64,000 bases of DNA from assembly GCF_902833645.1 (NCBI RefSeq), contig NZ_CADFGE010000015.1, forward strand, positions 215,464 through 279,463, in the 5' to 3' direction. The DNA is from Paraburkholderia fungorum. Lineage in GTDB: Bacteria; Pseudomonadota; Gammaproteobacteria; Burkholderiales; Burkholderiaceae. Of this stretch, positions 42,368 through 52,532 are shown in pieces (the stretch's first letter is position 1; each line of letters opens with the position of its first letter). A program made the position numbers and the translations under genes. The notes beneath the pieces are model-generated. The model worked only from the letters and a program-made list of their open reading frames with translations, did not search any database and had not been told where the DNA came from.

Positions 42368-45300
42368 ATGTCGTCAGTTTTCTTTGATCGGGAAAGGATT
42401 ACGGAGTGGCTGGGTGACCAGACTGTCGCGAAGGCGCGTTCGGTCGGCGCCGTCACGAACGTGAAATGGGACGGCGCCACGCTCAGCGGCTACGTGCAAG
42501 GCACCCGTGTATTGCCCTATCACACGCGGGTGCGGTTTCGCACCGATGGCAGCAAACCATGGGCGCAGAGCGACTGCAGTTGTCCGGTCGGGCGCAACTG
42601 CAAGCATGTCGCCGCGCTGCTGCTCGCCGAGCTCGAGTATCACGACGAGATGGATCACATCACCAATGTCGAGATCGATGCTGGCGTCGACACCGATGCG
42701 CACCCGGCCGCCGGCTACTCGCGCTCGCCGCAGTCGTGGTCTGGGCCCGCAGCGCAGTCGCCATCCGGCGTGCGCCCTGAACTGGTCAGCTGGCTGGAGC
42801 GTTTTCGCGCGCGCGCCGAGGCCGCCGATGCGGTCGCCCGGAAGTCGGGCGGCACGCGTACCCAAACCCTGGCTTATCTGCTGAACTGGTCCAGATTCCA
42901 TATGCGCCATGAGGTCGTGTTGTACCGGGCGCGCTGCACGCCCGACGGCACGATCGTCGAAGTCGACGAGCCGTGGGGCAACGTGGAAGCGGCCCTGCTC
43001 AAGCAACCCCGCTTCGTCTCCGACGAAGACCTGTCGATCCTGCGTGGCCTGTGGCTCGGCCGTTCGCGCGAGGACTTCGGCCAGTTCGTTCTGCGCGGCA
43101 CGAGCGGCGCGGAGATGCTGCAAAAACTGATCCTCACGGGCCGCCTGTTCTTCGAGCTCAAGCCGGCGCCGGGACAGGACGGGCCAACGCCGCTGTCGCG
43201 CGGTGCCGACCGGCCCGGCCGGATCGAATGGGAGCCGCTCGCGGACGAACGCCTGCGGCCCGTGCTGTGCACCGAGCCGCGCGCCAGCATGGTGCTGCCC
43301 ACCGAGCCGGTCTGGTATGTGGACGGCGTCGCTAACGAGGCGGGCATTGTCGAGTTGTCGCTGCCGTTCCAGCAGCTGCCCGATTACCTCGCGATGCCGC
43401 CGATCTCGCTCGCCGAAGCACCGCTCGTCGCCTCGGTGCTGCGCGAGGTCGCGCCCGACCTGCCGCTGCCGCCCACGCACGAAGCCTCCGCGATCCGCGT
43501 GATCGACGTCGATCCCGTGCCGGTGCTCACGCTCAACAGCCACGCGCTACCGTCAACCGGCAAGGCGGGGCAGCGCAAGTCCGAGGCTGTCGAGCTGGCC
43601 GGTGTCAGCTTCGATTACGACGGCGTGAGTATCAATGTCGATAGCAGCGTCACACTGGTGCCGATGCCGGGCGGCGACGTCATCCATATCCGCCGGCGCT
43701 ATGACGCTGAAAAGAAGCGCTTGCTCGAACTGCGCAAGACCGGGCTGCAGAAGGTCCCGACCAGCCGGGTCTACGCATCGCGGCTTTTGCCCGATACGAT
43801 GCTCGGCCTGCCCGATGCCGACTCCTGGTCGGCTTTCGTCAACGACGCCGTGCCCGAGCTTGTGAGCCAGGGCTGGCGCGTGACGATGGCGCCGGAGTTC
43901 CGCTACAACATCATCGAGATCGATGCGATCGACGGCACCGCACAGCAGGCGGGCGACGGCTGGTTCGATCTGGAGATGGGCATCCGCATCGGCGAGCGCA
44001 AGGTGCGGCTCGAGCCGCTGCTCGCCGATCTGTTCCGGCGCGACCGGCGCTGGCTGGGCGGCTCGCTCGAAGCCATCGCCGACGACGAGCCGATCGAACT
44101 GAAGACCGAAGAAAACAAGCGTCTGCGTCTGCGCGCCGACCGCCTGAAGCCGGTGGTGCGCGTACTGGTCGACCTGTTCGACGCGCTTGGCGGCACGTTG
44201 GCGGAAGGCGCGCCGCTGCGCGTGCCTTCCGTTGACGCCGGCCGGCTCGAAGCACTGAACAGCACGGGCCGCTGGCAGTTCCAGGGCGACGACTCGATTC
44301 GCCAACTGGCCCAGCGTCTGCAGGCCGGCCCTGGCTTGCACGAGGTGCCGGTGCCGCGTGGCCTGAAGGCTGAACTGCGCGCGTATCAGCAGCAGGGGCT
44401 GAACTGGATGCAGTTTCTGCGCGAACACGATCTGGCCGGCGTGCTCGCCGACGACATGGGCCTCGGCAAGACCGTGCAGACGCTCGCGCACATCCTCGCG
44501 GAGAAAGAAGCCGGGCGGCTCAAGCGGCCCGCGCTGATCGTCGTGCCCACCACGCTCGTGCACAACTGGCGCGAGGAAGCGCGCCGCTTCGCCCCCGATC
44601 TGAAAGTGCTGGTGCTGAACGGCCCGCAGCGCAAGGAGCGCTTCGAGCAGATCGGCGAGCACGAACTGATTCTCACGACGTACGCGCTGCTGTGGCGCGA
44701 TCAGAAGGTGCTCGCCGAGCATGACTATCACCTGCTGATTCTCGACGAGGCGCAGTATGTGAAGAATGCAACGACCAAAGCCGCGCAGGCGATCCGCGGC
44801 TTGCGCGCCCGGCATCGCTTGTGTTTGACGGGAACGCCGCTGGAGAATCACCTCGGCGAACTGTGGTCGCAGTTCGATTTTCTGCTGCCGGGCTTTCTCG
44901 GCAGTCAGAAAGATTTCACTAAACGCTGGCGCAATCCCATCGAGAAAAACGGCGACGGCGTGCGCCGCGCGCTGCTGGCGCGCCGCATCCGGCCGTTCAT
45001 GCTGCGCCGTCGTAAGGACGAGGTCGCCAAGGAGCTGCCGGCCAAGACCACCATCATCTGCTCAGTCGATCTGGAGGGCGCGCAGCGCGACCTCTACGAA
45101 ACCGTGCGTACGGCGATGCAGGAGCGGGTGCGGGCGGCGGTCAGCGCGCAGGGTCTCGCGCGCAGCCACATCATCGTGCTCGATGCGTTGCTGAAGCTGC
45201 GCCAGGTCTGCTGCGATCCGCGTCTCGTGCGGAAAGTCCAGCTTGAGGGAAAAGCGGACGAACCGGACGAGAAGCGCGGCAAGCCGGAAAAAACCGAAAA

Positions 45301-45850
45301 GGCGACGCGCGTCACCCGCTCGGCGAAGCTCGATTTGCTGCTGTCGATGCTGCCCGAATTGATCGAGGAGGGCCGGCGCGTGCTGCTGTTCTCGCAGTTC
45401 ACCGGCATGCTGGCGCTAATTGCCGAAGCGCTGGAGGAGGCCGCGATTCCCTATGTGATCCTGACGGGCGACACGGCGGACCGCGTCACACCGGTCGAGC
45501 GTTTCCAGCAAGGCGAGGTGCCGCTCTTCCTGATCAGCCTGAAGGCGGGTGGCGTAGGCCTGAATCTGACCGCTGCCGACACGGTGATTCACTACGATCC
45601 GTGGTGGAACCCCGCTGCCGAGAATCAGGCAACCGACCGTGCGCATCGGCTGGGGCAGGACAAGCCGGTGTTCGTCTACAAGCTGATCGCCGCGGGCAGC
45701 ATCGAAGAAAAAATCGTGGAATTGCAGGAACAGAAGGCGGGACTTGCCGACAGCATTCTTTCTGAAGACGCCGCGGGCGCTGCCAAATTCTCGGACGACG
45801 ATCTCGATGCGCTATTCGCGCCGATGCCGGAGATCGAAGGCGGCCGGTGA
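42368..45850 (+). CDS. SNF2-family DNA translocase with SWIM zinc finger
   Basis: A 1160-residue protein. A SWIM zinc finger lies near residues 60-80 (CSCPVGRNCKHVAALL). A long middle region follows, then the SNF2 ATPase: Walker A ADDMGLGKTVQT (about 694), DEAQ box (about 790), LTGTPLENHLGELWSQ, and the C-terminal motor lobe with SLKAGGVGLNLTAADTV and DRAHRLGQ. Bacterial RapA/HepA-like members remodel protein-DNA complexes or RNA polymerase. No nuclease or methylase adjoins, so there is no sign of a defence system. Monocistronic. Confidence 0.93.
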   Translation: MSSVFFDRERITEWLGDQTVAKARSVGAVTNVKWDGATLSGYVQGTRVLPYHTRVRFRTDGSKPWAQSDCSCPVGRNCKHVAALLLAELEYHDEMDHITNVEIDAGVDTDAHPAAGYSRSPQSWSGPAAQSPSGVRPELVSWLERFRARAEAADAVARKSGGTRTQTLAYLLNWSRFHMRHEVVLYRARCTPDGTIVEVDEPWGNVEAALLKQPRFVSDEDLSILRGLWLGRSREDFGQFVLRGTSGAEMLQKLILTGRLFFELKPAPGQDGPTPLSRGADRPGRIEWEPLADERLRPVLCTEPRASMVLPTEPVWYVDGVANEAGIVELSLPFQQLPDYLAMPPISLAEAPLVASVLREVAPDLPLPPTHEASAIRVIDVDPVPVLTLNSHALPSTGKAGQRKSEAVELAGVSFDYDGVSINVDSSVTLVPMPGGDVIHIRRRYDAEKKRLLELRKTGLQKVPTSRVYASRLLPDTMLGLPDADSWSAFVNDAVPELVSQGWRVTMAPEFRYNIIEIDAIDGTAQQAGDGWFDLEMGIRIGERKVRLEPLLADLFRRDRRWLGGSLEAIADDEPIELKTEENKRLRLRADRLKPVVRVLVDLFDALGGTLAEGAPLRVPSVDAGRLEALNSTGRWQFQGDDSIRQLAQRLQAGPGLHEVPVPRGLKAELRAYQQQGLNWMQFLREHDLAGVLADDMGLGKTVQTLAHILAEKEAGRLKRPALIVVPTTLVHNWREEARRFAPDLKVLVLNGPQRKERFEQIGEHELILTTYALLWRDQKVLAEHDYHLLILDEAQYVKNATTKAAQAIRGLRARHRLCLTGTPLENHLGELWSQFDFLLPGFLGSQKDFTKRWRNPIEKNGDGVRRALLARRIRPFMLRRRKDEVAKELPAKTTIICSVDLEGAQRDLYETVRTAMQERVRAAVSAQGLARSHIIVLDALLKLRQVCCDPRLVRKVQLEGKADEPDEKRGKPEKTEKATRVTRSAKLDLLLSMLPELIEEGRRVLLFSQFTGMLALIAEALEEAAIPYVILTGDTADRVTPVERFQQGEVPLFLISLKAGGVGLNLTAADTVIHYDPWWNPAAENQATDRAHRLGQDKPVFVYKLIAAGSIEEKIVELQEQKAGLADSILSEDAAGAAKFSDDDLDALFAPMPEIEGGR

Positions 45851-46447
45851 GGTTTTAGAGCCGGCGCATTCACTCCAGCGCGCCGGATTCCCCGCCAATC
45901 AGGTAAAAGCCGGGTTTCAATCAATCGATCTAACAATCTTTAAACGATTTATTTTGAGACTGTTCCTATACTGACTCGCAAATTGTCAAATCGCTGGGGG
46001 CGGGGCCACCTACGACGAAGAGCAGACGGGGCCAATCACCGTGCGAGCGAGACCAGTCGACCCGAATGACGATCCACCGAGGTCGATTTTAATAGCGGGC
46101 GGAACCTGAGAGACCTTTGGGGAAAATCCCATTGAACGGTTCGCAATGACCGAACCGTGCCGGATGGATAGCCGCATGATTGCATCCGGGAAAGAGCAGG
46201 GTCGTTTTCGATTATCATGATCTACCCCCTCAATAAATAGCGCGCTAAAGCCAAAAATACGCGCTAATTTTGAGACAGCAAGACGGCAGAGCGAACGGGG
46301 TGCGAGGCAAGGGACCATTAATCGAAAAAATGTGCAGCCGAAGATGAAGACTGGAAGCTGGATCGTCGGTGCTAGCGCCGTCATCCCGGTCATCTGCCGG
46401 CTCACCGGCCGTTAGTTACCAAGGACCATGTCGCGTTGCGGGGTTTT
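45851..46447. other. Intergenic region
   Basis: 597 bases without a convincing gene, AT-richer than the flanks. A GC-rich inverted repeat just after the helicase stop (CCGGCGC / GCGCCGG, 45861-45886) may be a weak terminator. A TATACT (45967-45972) could be a -10 box but I see no good -35. It should include the promoter of the signalling operon. Confidence 0.45.
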
Positions 46448-47188
46448 ATGAGAATTGCAGTTCTGGATGACGATTCGGCGCAAGCCGATCTTGTTTGCCA
46501 AACGCTGTCGGCGGCCGGCCACGTCTGTCACGCTTTCGGAGCAGGCCGTGAACTGGTGCGGCAATTGCGGCGACAGACCTTCGACCTGCTGGTGCTGGAC
46601 TGGAACGTGCCTGACATGTCAGGCGAAGAGGTGTTGCGCTGGGTGCGCGAAAGCCTCTCCGAGCGTTTGCCGGTGCTGTTCATGACGAGCCGCGGCCGCG
46701 AAACTGACATCACCTCGATCCTCAACACGGGCGCGGACGATTACGTCGTCAAGCCGGTCTCCGCGGCGGTTCTGCTGGCGCGCGTCGGCTCATTGCTACG
46801 CCGGGCCTATCACCTGAAGCCGCCGGCGTCGAAAGAGGTTTTCGGCGAATTCGAATTCGATCTGGGCGCGAAGCACGTGGTGGTGCGCGGCGCGACCGTC
46901 GCCGTCACGCAGAAGGAGTTCGAACTTGCGCTGCTGCTATTCCAGCACCTGAGCCGGCCTTTATCGCGGGCACATATTCTCGACGTGATCTGGAAGCAGG
47001 CCACGGATATTCCTTCGCGCACCATGGATACGCACGTGTCGATGCTGCGCAGCAAGCTTGGCTTGCGCCCGGAGCACGGCTACCGTCTGACGCCGATCTA
47101 TGGCTATGGGTACCGGCTCGAGCGGATCGAATCCGGCACGCCCCCCGTGGTGGCGGAACAGCAGCGCCCCGAAGCGGGGGACGCGTGA
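46448..47188 (+). CDS. OmpR-family response regulator
   Basis: A 246-residue regulator. The receiver domain has the acidic pocket (Asp7-Asp8), phospho-acceptor Asp51 (LDWNVPD) and Lys of DDYVVKP. The C-terminal winged helix (VTQKEFELALLLFQHLSRPLSRAHIL; TMDTHVSMLRSKLG) binds DNA. The ATG at 46448 starts the receiver motif at the usual place. It overlaps the FecR gene by four bases, and the CHASE2 kinase two genes on is its likely partner. Confidence 0.92.
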   Translation: MRIAVLDDDSAQADLVCQTLSAAGHVCHAFGAGRELVRQLRRQTFDLLVLDWNVPDMSGEEVLRWVRESLSERLPVLFMTSRGRETDITSILNTGADDYVVKPVSAAVLLARVGSLLRRAYHLKPPASKEVFGEFEFDLGAKHVVVRGATVAVTQKEFELALLLFQHLSRPLSRAHILDVIWKQATDIPSRTMDTHVSMLRSKLGLRPEHGYRLTPIYGYGYRLERIESGTPPVVAEQQRPEAGDA

Positions 47189-48639
47189 CGGTTTCTTTCG
47201 AGGCGGTAGCGCCCGGTTGCGCAGGCTTACCGGGGCGCCGTGCCGGCGCGCTGCTGGCTGCGGCCGGCCTGATCGCGCTGACGTGCTTTGCGCCGCTGTC
47301 GGCGGATGCGCAATCGTCCCGCGCGCCGAAGCAACGCGCCCGAACGACGGCGCCGGCTTACGTGTCCTATGTGACCCACGAGGGTGACACACTGTATGAA
47401 ATCGCTGGCCGCTATTTACGCGACGCCGGCGATTGGGCCATGTTGAGCCGTTTGAATCATGTGCCCGCACCACGCCGCATGCCGGCCGGAATCTCACTGC
47501 GGCTGCCGGTCGACCGGCTCAAACAGGATCCCGAGTCGGCCCGTGTGATCGCGACGAGCGGGCCGGCCGAGCACGCGTCCGGCAATAATCCCTACACGCC
47601 GCTGGTAGCCGGCACGACGCTTGGTGAGGGGGATCGCATTCGCACGGGCCATAACGGTTTTGTCACGCTGGAGTTGCCCGACGGCTCGCACGTCACCATG
47701 TCGCCGGACGGCCTGCTCGACATCGACAAGCTACGGCGCACCGTGCTGACCGGCTCGGGCGATCGGGTGCTCGGTCTGCGGCGCGGCGAAGTCGCCAGCG
47801 AAGTCACGCATGCCACCAAAAAGGACGACCGCTTCCAGATCCGTTCGCCGTCGGTTGTAGCCGGCGTGCGCGGAACGCGCTTCAAGGTCGCCTATGATGG
47901 CGACGCGCAAACCACCGCAGTGGAAGTGCTGGACGGCGCGGTCGGCGTCGATCCGGCCGCGGCCGGCGGCAAGGCCTATGCGCCGCCACCCGGTGTGCCG
48001 CTGCAGGCGTCCGCGCAACTGGTCAAGGCACGCTTTGGCAGTGTCACGCGGGCAGGCAGCGCGATTGGCGCGCCGGTTGAATTGCTGCCCGCGCCGGCGC
48101 TCGTCGACCCGGCCAAAGTACAGGACGGCAAAACCGTCGCTTTCGACCTCGTACCCGCCAGCCCCGCCGTGGCTTATCGCGTGCAGATTGCGCGCGATGC
48201 CGATCAGCTCGATCTGATCCGCGATCTGCGCGTGAGTGCGCCGCACGCGGACTTCGGCGAACTGGCCGACGGCACCTATTTCGTGCGGATTGCCGCGATC
48301 GATGCCAACGGGCTCGAAGGCTTGCCGCAGGTATACGGTTTCGAGCGGCGTCAACTGGGTCTGGCTGCGTCGGCGGGCCCGCGAGCCGGCAGCCGCGATT
48401 ACGAGTTCCGCTGGTTCGTCAGCCGCTCCACGGTCGAAACGCGCTTTCGCTTCGTGCTCGCCACGAGCGCCGATCTGCGTCATCCGCTCGTCGACCGGAC
48501 CGATCTGAGCGGCGGCGAGATCGTGGTAAGCGATCTGTCGGGCGGTGTCTATTACTGGACGGTCATCGCCGAGCAGTTCGAGAACGGCCGCTTCTACGAG
48601 AAGAGCAGTTCGGTCCGCTCGTTTACGCTTGCACGCTGA
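47185..48639 (+). CDS. Periplasmic LysM-FecR domain protein
   Basis: A 484-residue secreted protein with a GTG start overlapping the regulator stop. A signal peptide (to about SADAQ, residue 43) precedes a LysM-like domain (YVTHEGDTLYEIAGRYLRDAGDW...) and a FecR domain (GEGDRIRTGHNGFVTLELPDGSHVTM; SPSVVAGVRGTRFKV). The C-terminal about 200 residues look like fibronectin/Ig-type repeats (AYRVQIARDADQ; YEFRWFVSRSTVETRFRFVLATSAD). It may sense the cell wall for the kinase encoded downstream. Confidence 0.88.
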   Translation: MTVSFEAVAPGCAGLPGRRAGALLAAAGLIALTCFAPLSADAQSSRAPKQRARTTAPAYVSYVTHEGDTLYEIAGRYLRDAGDWAMLSRLNHVPAPRRMPAGISLRLPVDRLKQDPESARVIATSGPAEHASGNNPYTPLVAGTTLGEGDRIRTGHNGFVTLELPDGSHVTMSPDGLLDIDKLRRTVLTGSGDRVLGLRRGEVASEVTHATKKDDRFQIRSPSVVAGVRGTRFKVAYDGDAQTTAVEVLDGAVGVDPAAAGGKAYAPPPGVPLQASAQLVKARFGSVTRAGSAIGAPVELLPAPALVDPAKVQDGKTVAFDLVPASPAVAYRVQIARDADQLDLIRDLRVSAPHADFGELADGTYFVRIAAIDANGLEGLPQVYGFERRQLGLAASAGPRAGSRDYEFRWFVSRSTVETRFRFVLATSADLRHPLVDRTDLSGGEIVVSDLSGGVYYWTVIAEQFENGRFYEKSSSVRSFTLAR

Positions 48640-48705
48640 CGCTGGTAGATTCACGGGACCGCGCCGGCAACCCGCCGGTCCCTTAGCCCTCAACCACGCC
48701 ACGCT

Positions 48706-51228
48706 TTGCCGAACCCACACACGCGCCTGAGTCTCGACCCGCGCGCCCGCCTCGGGCGGCGCGCAGGGCGCCGCTTCCTGCTGGAGTGGGCCGGTATCGG
48801 TTGCCTCGGCATTGCGGTGATTCTGCTCAGTTCGTTCGGCCGTCTGAGCGCCAGCGTCGACAACCTGGTCTACGACCGCTTTCTGAGCCTGCGCGCGCAA
48901 CCGTTGCTGCGCGACATCGTGGTGGTCGAAATCGACAACGCCAGCATCGCGCAGCTTGGCCGCTGGCCATGGCCGCGCAGCGTCCATGCGCGGCTGCTCG
49001 AACGGATCGCGAAGGCGAAGCCCGCTGCGGTGATCTACGACGTGCTCTTCACCGAAGCCAATCCGGAAGACGAGCAGCTTGCCCGCGCAATCGCCCTGAG
49101 CCCCACCTATCTGCCCATGCTGCTGACACCGCCGGACAGCACGGGCCGGCGTGCCGTGGTCGAACCGGTGGCGCCGCTTGCGCATGCGGCGGCCGGCATG
49201 GGGCATATCAATCTTGAAGTCGACAACGACGGTATCGTGCGCAGCGTCGCCCGCTTCGAGGGCGACGCGAACTCGCGCTGGCCGCAATTGATGGTGCCGG
49301 TCGCGCGGGACGTCGAGCGTGGCACGCTGCGCGTCGACGACTGGCCGCGCAGGCAGTCGTCCGGCGAGGCGGCGGCTTCATCGGCTAACGATGACAACGA
49401 TGACGGCGAAGGCCGCTTTCTGATCCCCTTCGGTCCGAACGCGCAGGACTTCGCGAAGCTGAGTTTTGCCAGCGTGCTCGCCGGCGACGTCCCGGCGGAC
49501 CAGTTGCGCGGGCGCATCGTGTTGATCGGCGTGACCGCCTCCGGCCTGTACGACCGCTTTGCGACGCCGGTGTCCGGCGAGTTGGGACCGCTGCCCGGCG
49601 TCTATATCCACGCCAACGTGCTCGATACGCTGCTGACCGGCCGTGAGCTCGAGCCCGCCGAGCCATGGATGCTGTTCGCGGTGTCGCTGGCGCCGCTCGC
49701 CGCGCTGCTCGCCGGCTTTCTGGTGTTGTCGCCGCGCCGCTCGTTGCTGCTGACCGTGGCGTTGGGCATGGTCGCCACCGCGGGCAGCGCGGTCTTGCTG
49801 TACGGCGCGCGGCTCTGGATGTCGCCGGTGCCGGCGATCTTCGGCCTGCTCGTGGTGTACCCGATCTGGAACTGGCGGCGCCTCGAAATGACGATGGCGT
49901 ACCTGCGCGGCGAACTGCAACGCCTCGCGGACGAACCTCACCTGCTGCCGGAGACGCCGCAACGCCGCCGCGAGTTCGGCGGCGACGTGCTGGAACAGCA
50001 TATGGCGCTGATGGCGCAGGCCGCGCAGCGCGTGCAGGACATGAAGCGCTTTGTGTGGGACAGCCTGGACAGCATGCCTGAGCCGATCCTCGTGAGCGAC
50101 GTGCAGGGTATCGTGCTGATCGCGAATCATGCGGCCAAGGCGCATTTCGCGCGCCTCGGTGCGCCGTTGCCGGAAGGCCGGCCGATGCGGGAGGTGCTGG
50201 GCGGGCTGACGCTGGTCAAGACCATCGACAGCGGCGCGGCGTCGGACGCCGAAAACAATCTCCTGGCGCATGCCCAGTGGCCGGCGCTGCTCGATCCCGC
50301 GCGCCGCGAGTTCGCCGCGCTGATGGCGCAAGGCGTCGAGGTGCGCGATAGCCATGCGCGCGACCATCTGCTGCGCTATGCGAACTGCACGAACGAGCAG
50401 GGTGAGACGACAGGGTGGATCGCGGGTCTGGTCGACGTGTCGGCCTTGCACGCGGCTGAGCGCCAGCGGGAAGACGCGTTGCGGCTGCTGTCGCACGATA
50501 TGCGCTCGCCGCAGGCTTCGATTCTGGCGCTGGTGGAGATCGAACGGGCGCGCAGCGAGCCGGTGCTGGCGCGTGGCCTGCTGGAGCGCATCGAGCGCTA
50601 TGCGCAACGTGCGCTGACGCTCGCCGACGATTTCGTGCAGCTTGCACGTGCCGAATCGCAGACTTACGTGCTCGAACCGGTGAGCATGACCGAGCTGATG
50701 ATCGACGCCAGCGACGAGGTCTGGCCGCAGGCGCACGCCAAACGCATCACGCTGCAAACCGATACGCACGCCGAGGGGGCGGGCGCGGAAGACGACGGTC
50801 ACTGGATCTGCGCCGACCGCTCGCTGATGACCCGCGCGCTCGTGAACATTCTGAACAATGCGGTCAAGTACAGTCCGCCGGACACGCGAATCACGTATAG
50901 CCTGACGAGCCTCGGTGCAGCCGGCGGGCTGGTCCGGGCGGGTGCGCCCGGCGCGGTGAAGCGCGTGTCGTGTACGATTCGCGACGAAGGCTACGGTATT
51001 CCGAAGGAGCAGCAGGCGGGTCTGTTCGAGCGCTTCCGGCGTTTCCATGAGACGGAGCGGCCGGAAGTGGGCGGTGCGGGATTGGGCATGGCGTTCGTCA
51101 AGACGGTCGTGACGCGGCATGGCGGCGATGTCGAAGTGGTCAGCGCGCCTGGCGAGGGCACGGCTTTCACGATTACCCTGCCGGCGCTCGACGACGCGCA
51201 GTCCGGGTTCGCCGCGACCGAGCGCTGA
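48706..51228 (+). CDS. CHASE2-domain sensor histidine kinase
   Basis: An 840-residue membrane kinase with a TTG start. One N-terminal span leads to a periplasmic CHASE2 domain (about residues 45-310; IVVVEIDNASIAQLGRWPWPR), then three spans (about 325-395), a PAS-like region, and the kinase core: H-box His597 (LSHDMRSPQ), N-box NILNNAVKYSP, G1 DEGYGIPKEQ and G2 GGAGLGMAFVKT. It should phosphorylate the OmpR-type regulator of the same operon. The signal sensed is unknown. Confidence 0.92.
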   Translation: MPNPHTRLSLDPRARLGRRAGRRFLLEWAGIGCLGIAVILLSSFGRLSASVDNLVYDRFLSLRAQPLLRDIVVVEIDNASIAQLGRWPWPRSVHARLLERIAKAKPAAVIYDVLFTEANPEDEQLARAIALSPTYLPMLLTPPDSTGRRAVVEPVAPLAHAAAGMGHINLEVDNDGIVRSVARFEGDANSRWPQLMVPVARDVERGTLRVDDWPRRQSSGEAAASSANDDNDDGEGRFLIPFGPNAQDFAKLSFASVLAGDVPADQLRGRIVLIGVTASGLYDRFATPVSGELGPLPGVYIHANVLDTLLTGRELEPAEPWMLFAVSLAPLAALLAGFLVLSPRRSLLLTVALGMVATAGSAVLLYGARLWMSPVPAIFGLLVVYPIWNWRRLEMTMAYLRGELQRLADEPHLLPETPQRRREFGGDVLEQHMALMAQAAQRVQDMKRFVWDSLDSMPEPILVSDVQGIVLIANHAAKAHFARLGAPLPEGRPMREVLGGLTLVKTIDSGAASDAENNLLAHAQWPALLDPARREFAALMAQGVEVRDSHARDHLLRYANCTNEQGETTGWIAGLVDVSALHAAERQREDALRLLSHDMRSPQASILALVEIERARSEPVLARGLLERIERYAQRALTLADDFVQLARAESQTYVLEPVSMTELMIDASDEVWPQAHAKRITLQTDTHAEGAGAEDDGHWICADRSLMTRALVNILNNAVKYSPPDTRITYSLTSLGAAGGLVRAGAPGAVKRVSCTIRDEGYGIPKEQQAGLFERFRRFHETERPEVGGAGLGMAFVKTVVTRHGGDVEVVSAPGEGTAFTITLPALDDAQSGFAATER

Positions 51229-51266
51229 CGACCTATGAACATTGACCTTATCGAAGCGAGACGCCG

Positions 51267-51863
51267 GTGAAAGCGATATTGATCTGTGCCGTGCTGGCTG
51301 CGGCGAGTCTGACCGGATGCGCCGGTCTGAATGCCGACGTGCACACGGCGAACCCTTCAGCCGCGCTAGAGGGCGAGCGTACCTATACGATTGCGCGGAT
51401 GCCGTCGCAGGACGCCAGCGCGGATCATCCGCAATTTGAAACCATGCTGCGCGATGAACTGGCGAAGAACGGCCTTGTCGATACGGCGGGCAAGCCCGCG
51501 CACTATCTATTGTCGATTGCGTACGCCACGCGGCCTGCAGCCGTCGGCGTGGGCACGAAGGATTGCGCGCCGGGCATGTGCGAACGCTCGCCCGAAGCGC
51601 CGTTTTCGCTGTTCGGCGGACGCGCCTATCAGCACACATTGACGCTGCGGTTTTTCGAGCGATCGAGCGGGCGGGAAGTCTACAAAGTGAGCGCGGCCAG
51701 CAGCGATCGCGATGCCGATCCCTTGCACGCCATGCCGCTGCTCGTGAAGAGCGCACTGGCTAGATTTCCGTTCGATGCGCCGCCCGAATGGCGCGTGAAA
51801 CTGCGCACCGGGAACACAGGTGGCGTGCCGGAGGTGGTTTCAGTCAAGCCGCTTCAGCCGTAA
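51267..51863 (+). CDS. DUF4136-like lipoprotein
   Basis: A 198-residue protein with a GTG start and a lipobox (LTGC, Cys18). The body (ERTYTIARMPSQDASADHPQFETMLRDELAKNGL; HYLLSIAYATRP; HTLTLRFFERSSGREVYKVSA) resembles DUF4136 outer-membrane lipoproteins. It follows the kinase gene by 38 bases and is probably in the same unit. Function unknown. Confidence 0.75.
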   Translation: MKAILICAVLAAASLTGCAGLNADVHTANPSAALEGERTYTIARMPSQDASADHPQFETMLRDELAKNGLVDTAGKPAHYLLSIAYATRPAAVGVGTKDCAPGMCERSPEAPFSLFGGRAYQHTLTLRFFERSSGREVYKVSAASSDRDADPLHAMPLLVKSALARFPFDAPPEWRVKLRTGNTGGVPEVVSVKPLQP

Positions 51864-51872
51864 AGCCTGGTG

Positions 51873-52532
51873 CTATTCCGGCGTTTTATCGTCTTGCGGC
51901 CAGCGGTTTTCAAACACGCAATCGGCGAGCGGCATGCGGCTTGCCCAGCGCTCGGTTTCCAGCATCGGTTCGCAATAGAACTGATCGACGTGGCCGAGAC
52001 ACAGGATGGCCACCGGCCGCGCGCCCTCGGGCATACGCAGCAACTGGCGCACCGCGTCGACATCGAATAGCGACACCCAGCCCATCCCCAGACCTTCCGC
52101 GCGCGCGGCCAGCCACATGTTCTGGATCGCGCACGCGACGGACGCGAGGTCCATCTCCGGCAAGGTGCGGCGTCCGAAGACGTGCCGCTCGCGGCCGTCC
52201 ATCAGTGCCATCACCAGCAGTTCGCCGCACTCCAGCATGCCTTCCACTTTCAGCTTCATGAACTCTTCGCGGCGCTTGCCGAGTGCATCGGCGGTAGCGA
52301 GCCGTTCGCTTTCGACGGTTGCATGCAAGGCCGTGCGCAAGGCCGGATCGGTGACGCGCGCGATACGCCAGGGCTGCATGAAACCGACGCTCGGCGCGTG
52401 ATGCGCCGCGTCGAGCAGGCGTTGCAACACGGCAGGGTCGACCGGATCACGCACGAAATGACGCATGTCGCGCCGTTCGTAAATCGCGCGGTAGACGGCT
52501 GCGCGTTCTGAATCGTTAAAAGGCTTCGCCAT
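51873..52532 (-). CDS. bluB: 5,6-dimethylbenzimidazole synthase
   Basis: A 219-residue flavin-destructase of the nitroreductase fold that cuts FMNH2 with oxygen to make the lower ligand of cobalamin. Motifs: RRDMRHF, DAAHHAPSVGFMQPWRI, and ARAEGLGMGWVSLF. It is the last gene of the minus-strand cobalamin operon and overlaps cobB by 17 bases. Confidence 0.95.
   Translation of the reverse strand: MAKPFNDSERAAVYRAIYERRDMRHFVRDPVDPAVLQRLLDAAHHAPSVGFMQPWRIARVTDPALRTALHATVESERLATADALGKRREEFMKLKVEGMLECGELLVMALMDGRERHVFGRRTLPEMDLASVACAIQNMWLAARAEGLGMGWVSLFDVDAVRQLLRMPEGARPVAILCLGHVDQFYCEPMLETERWASRMPLADCVFENRWPQDDKTPE

Noticed and set aside
42374..43543. Long minus-strand frame antisense to the SNF2 gene
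   Set aside because: Arg/His/Gln-rich shadow typical of GC-rich genes. The plus strand encodes clear helicase motifs.
42368..45850. SNF2 helicase as part of a phage-defence system
   Set aside because: No nuclease, methylase or other defence gene adjoins; the SWIM-SNF2 type is a common housekeeping protein.
46010..46405. 131-residue minus-strand frame in the gap before the response regulator
   Set aside because: Odd composition, no ribosome site, no recognisable domain. It lies in an AT-richer intergenic stretch.
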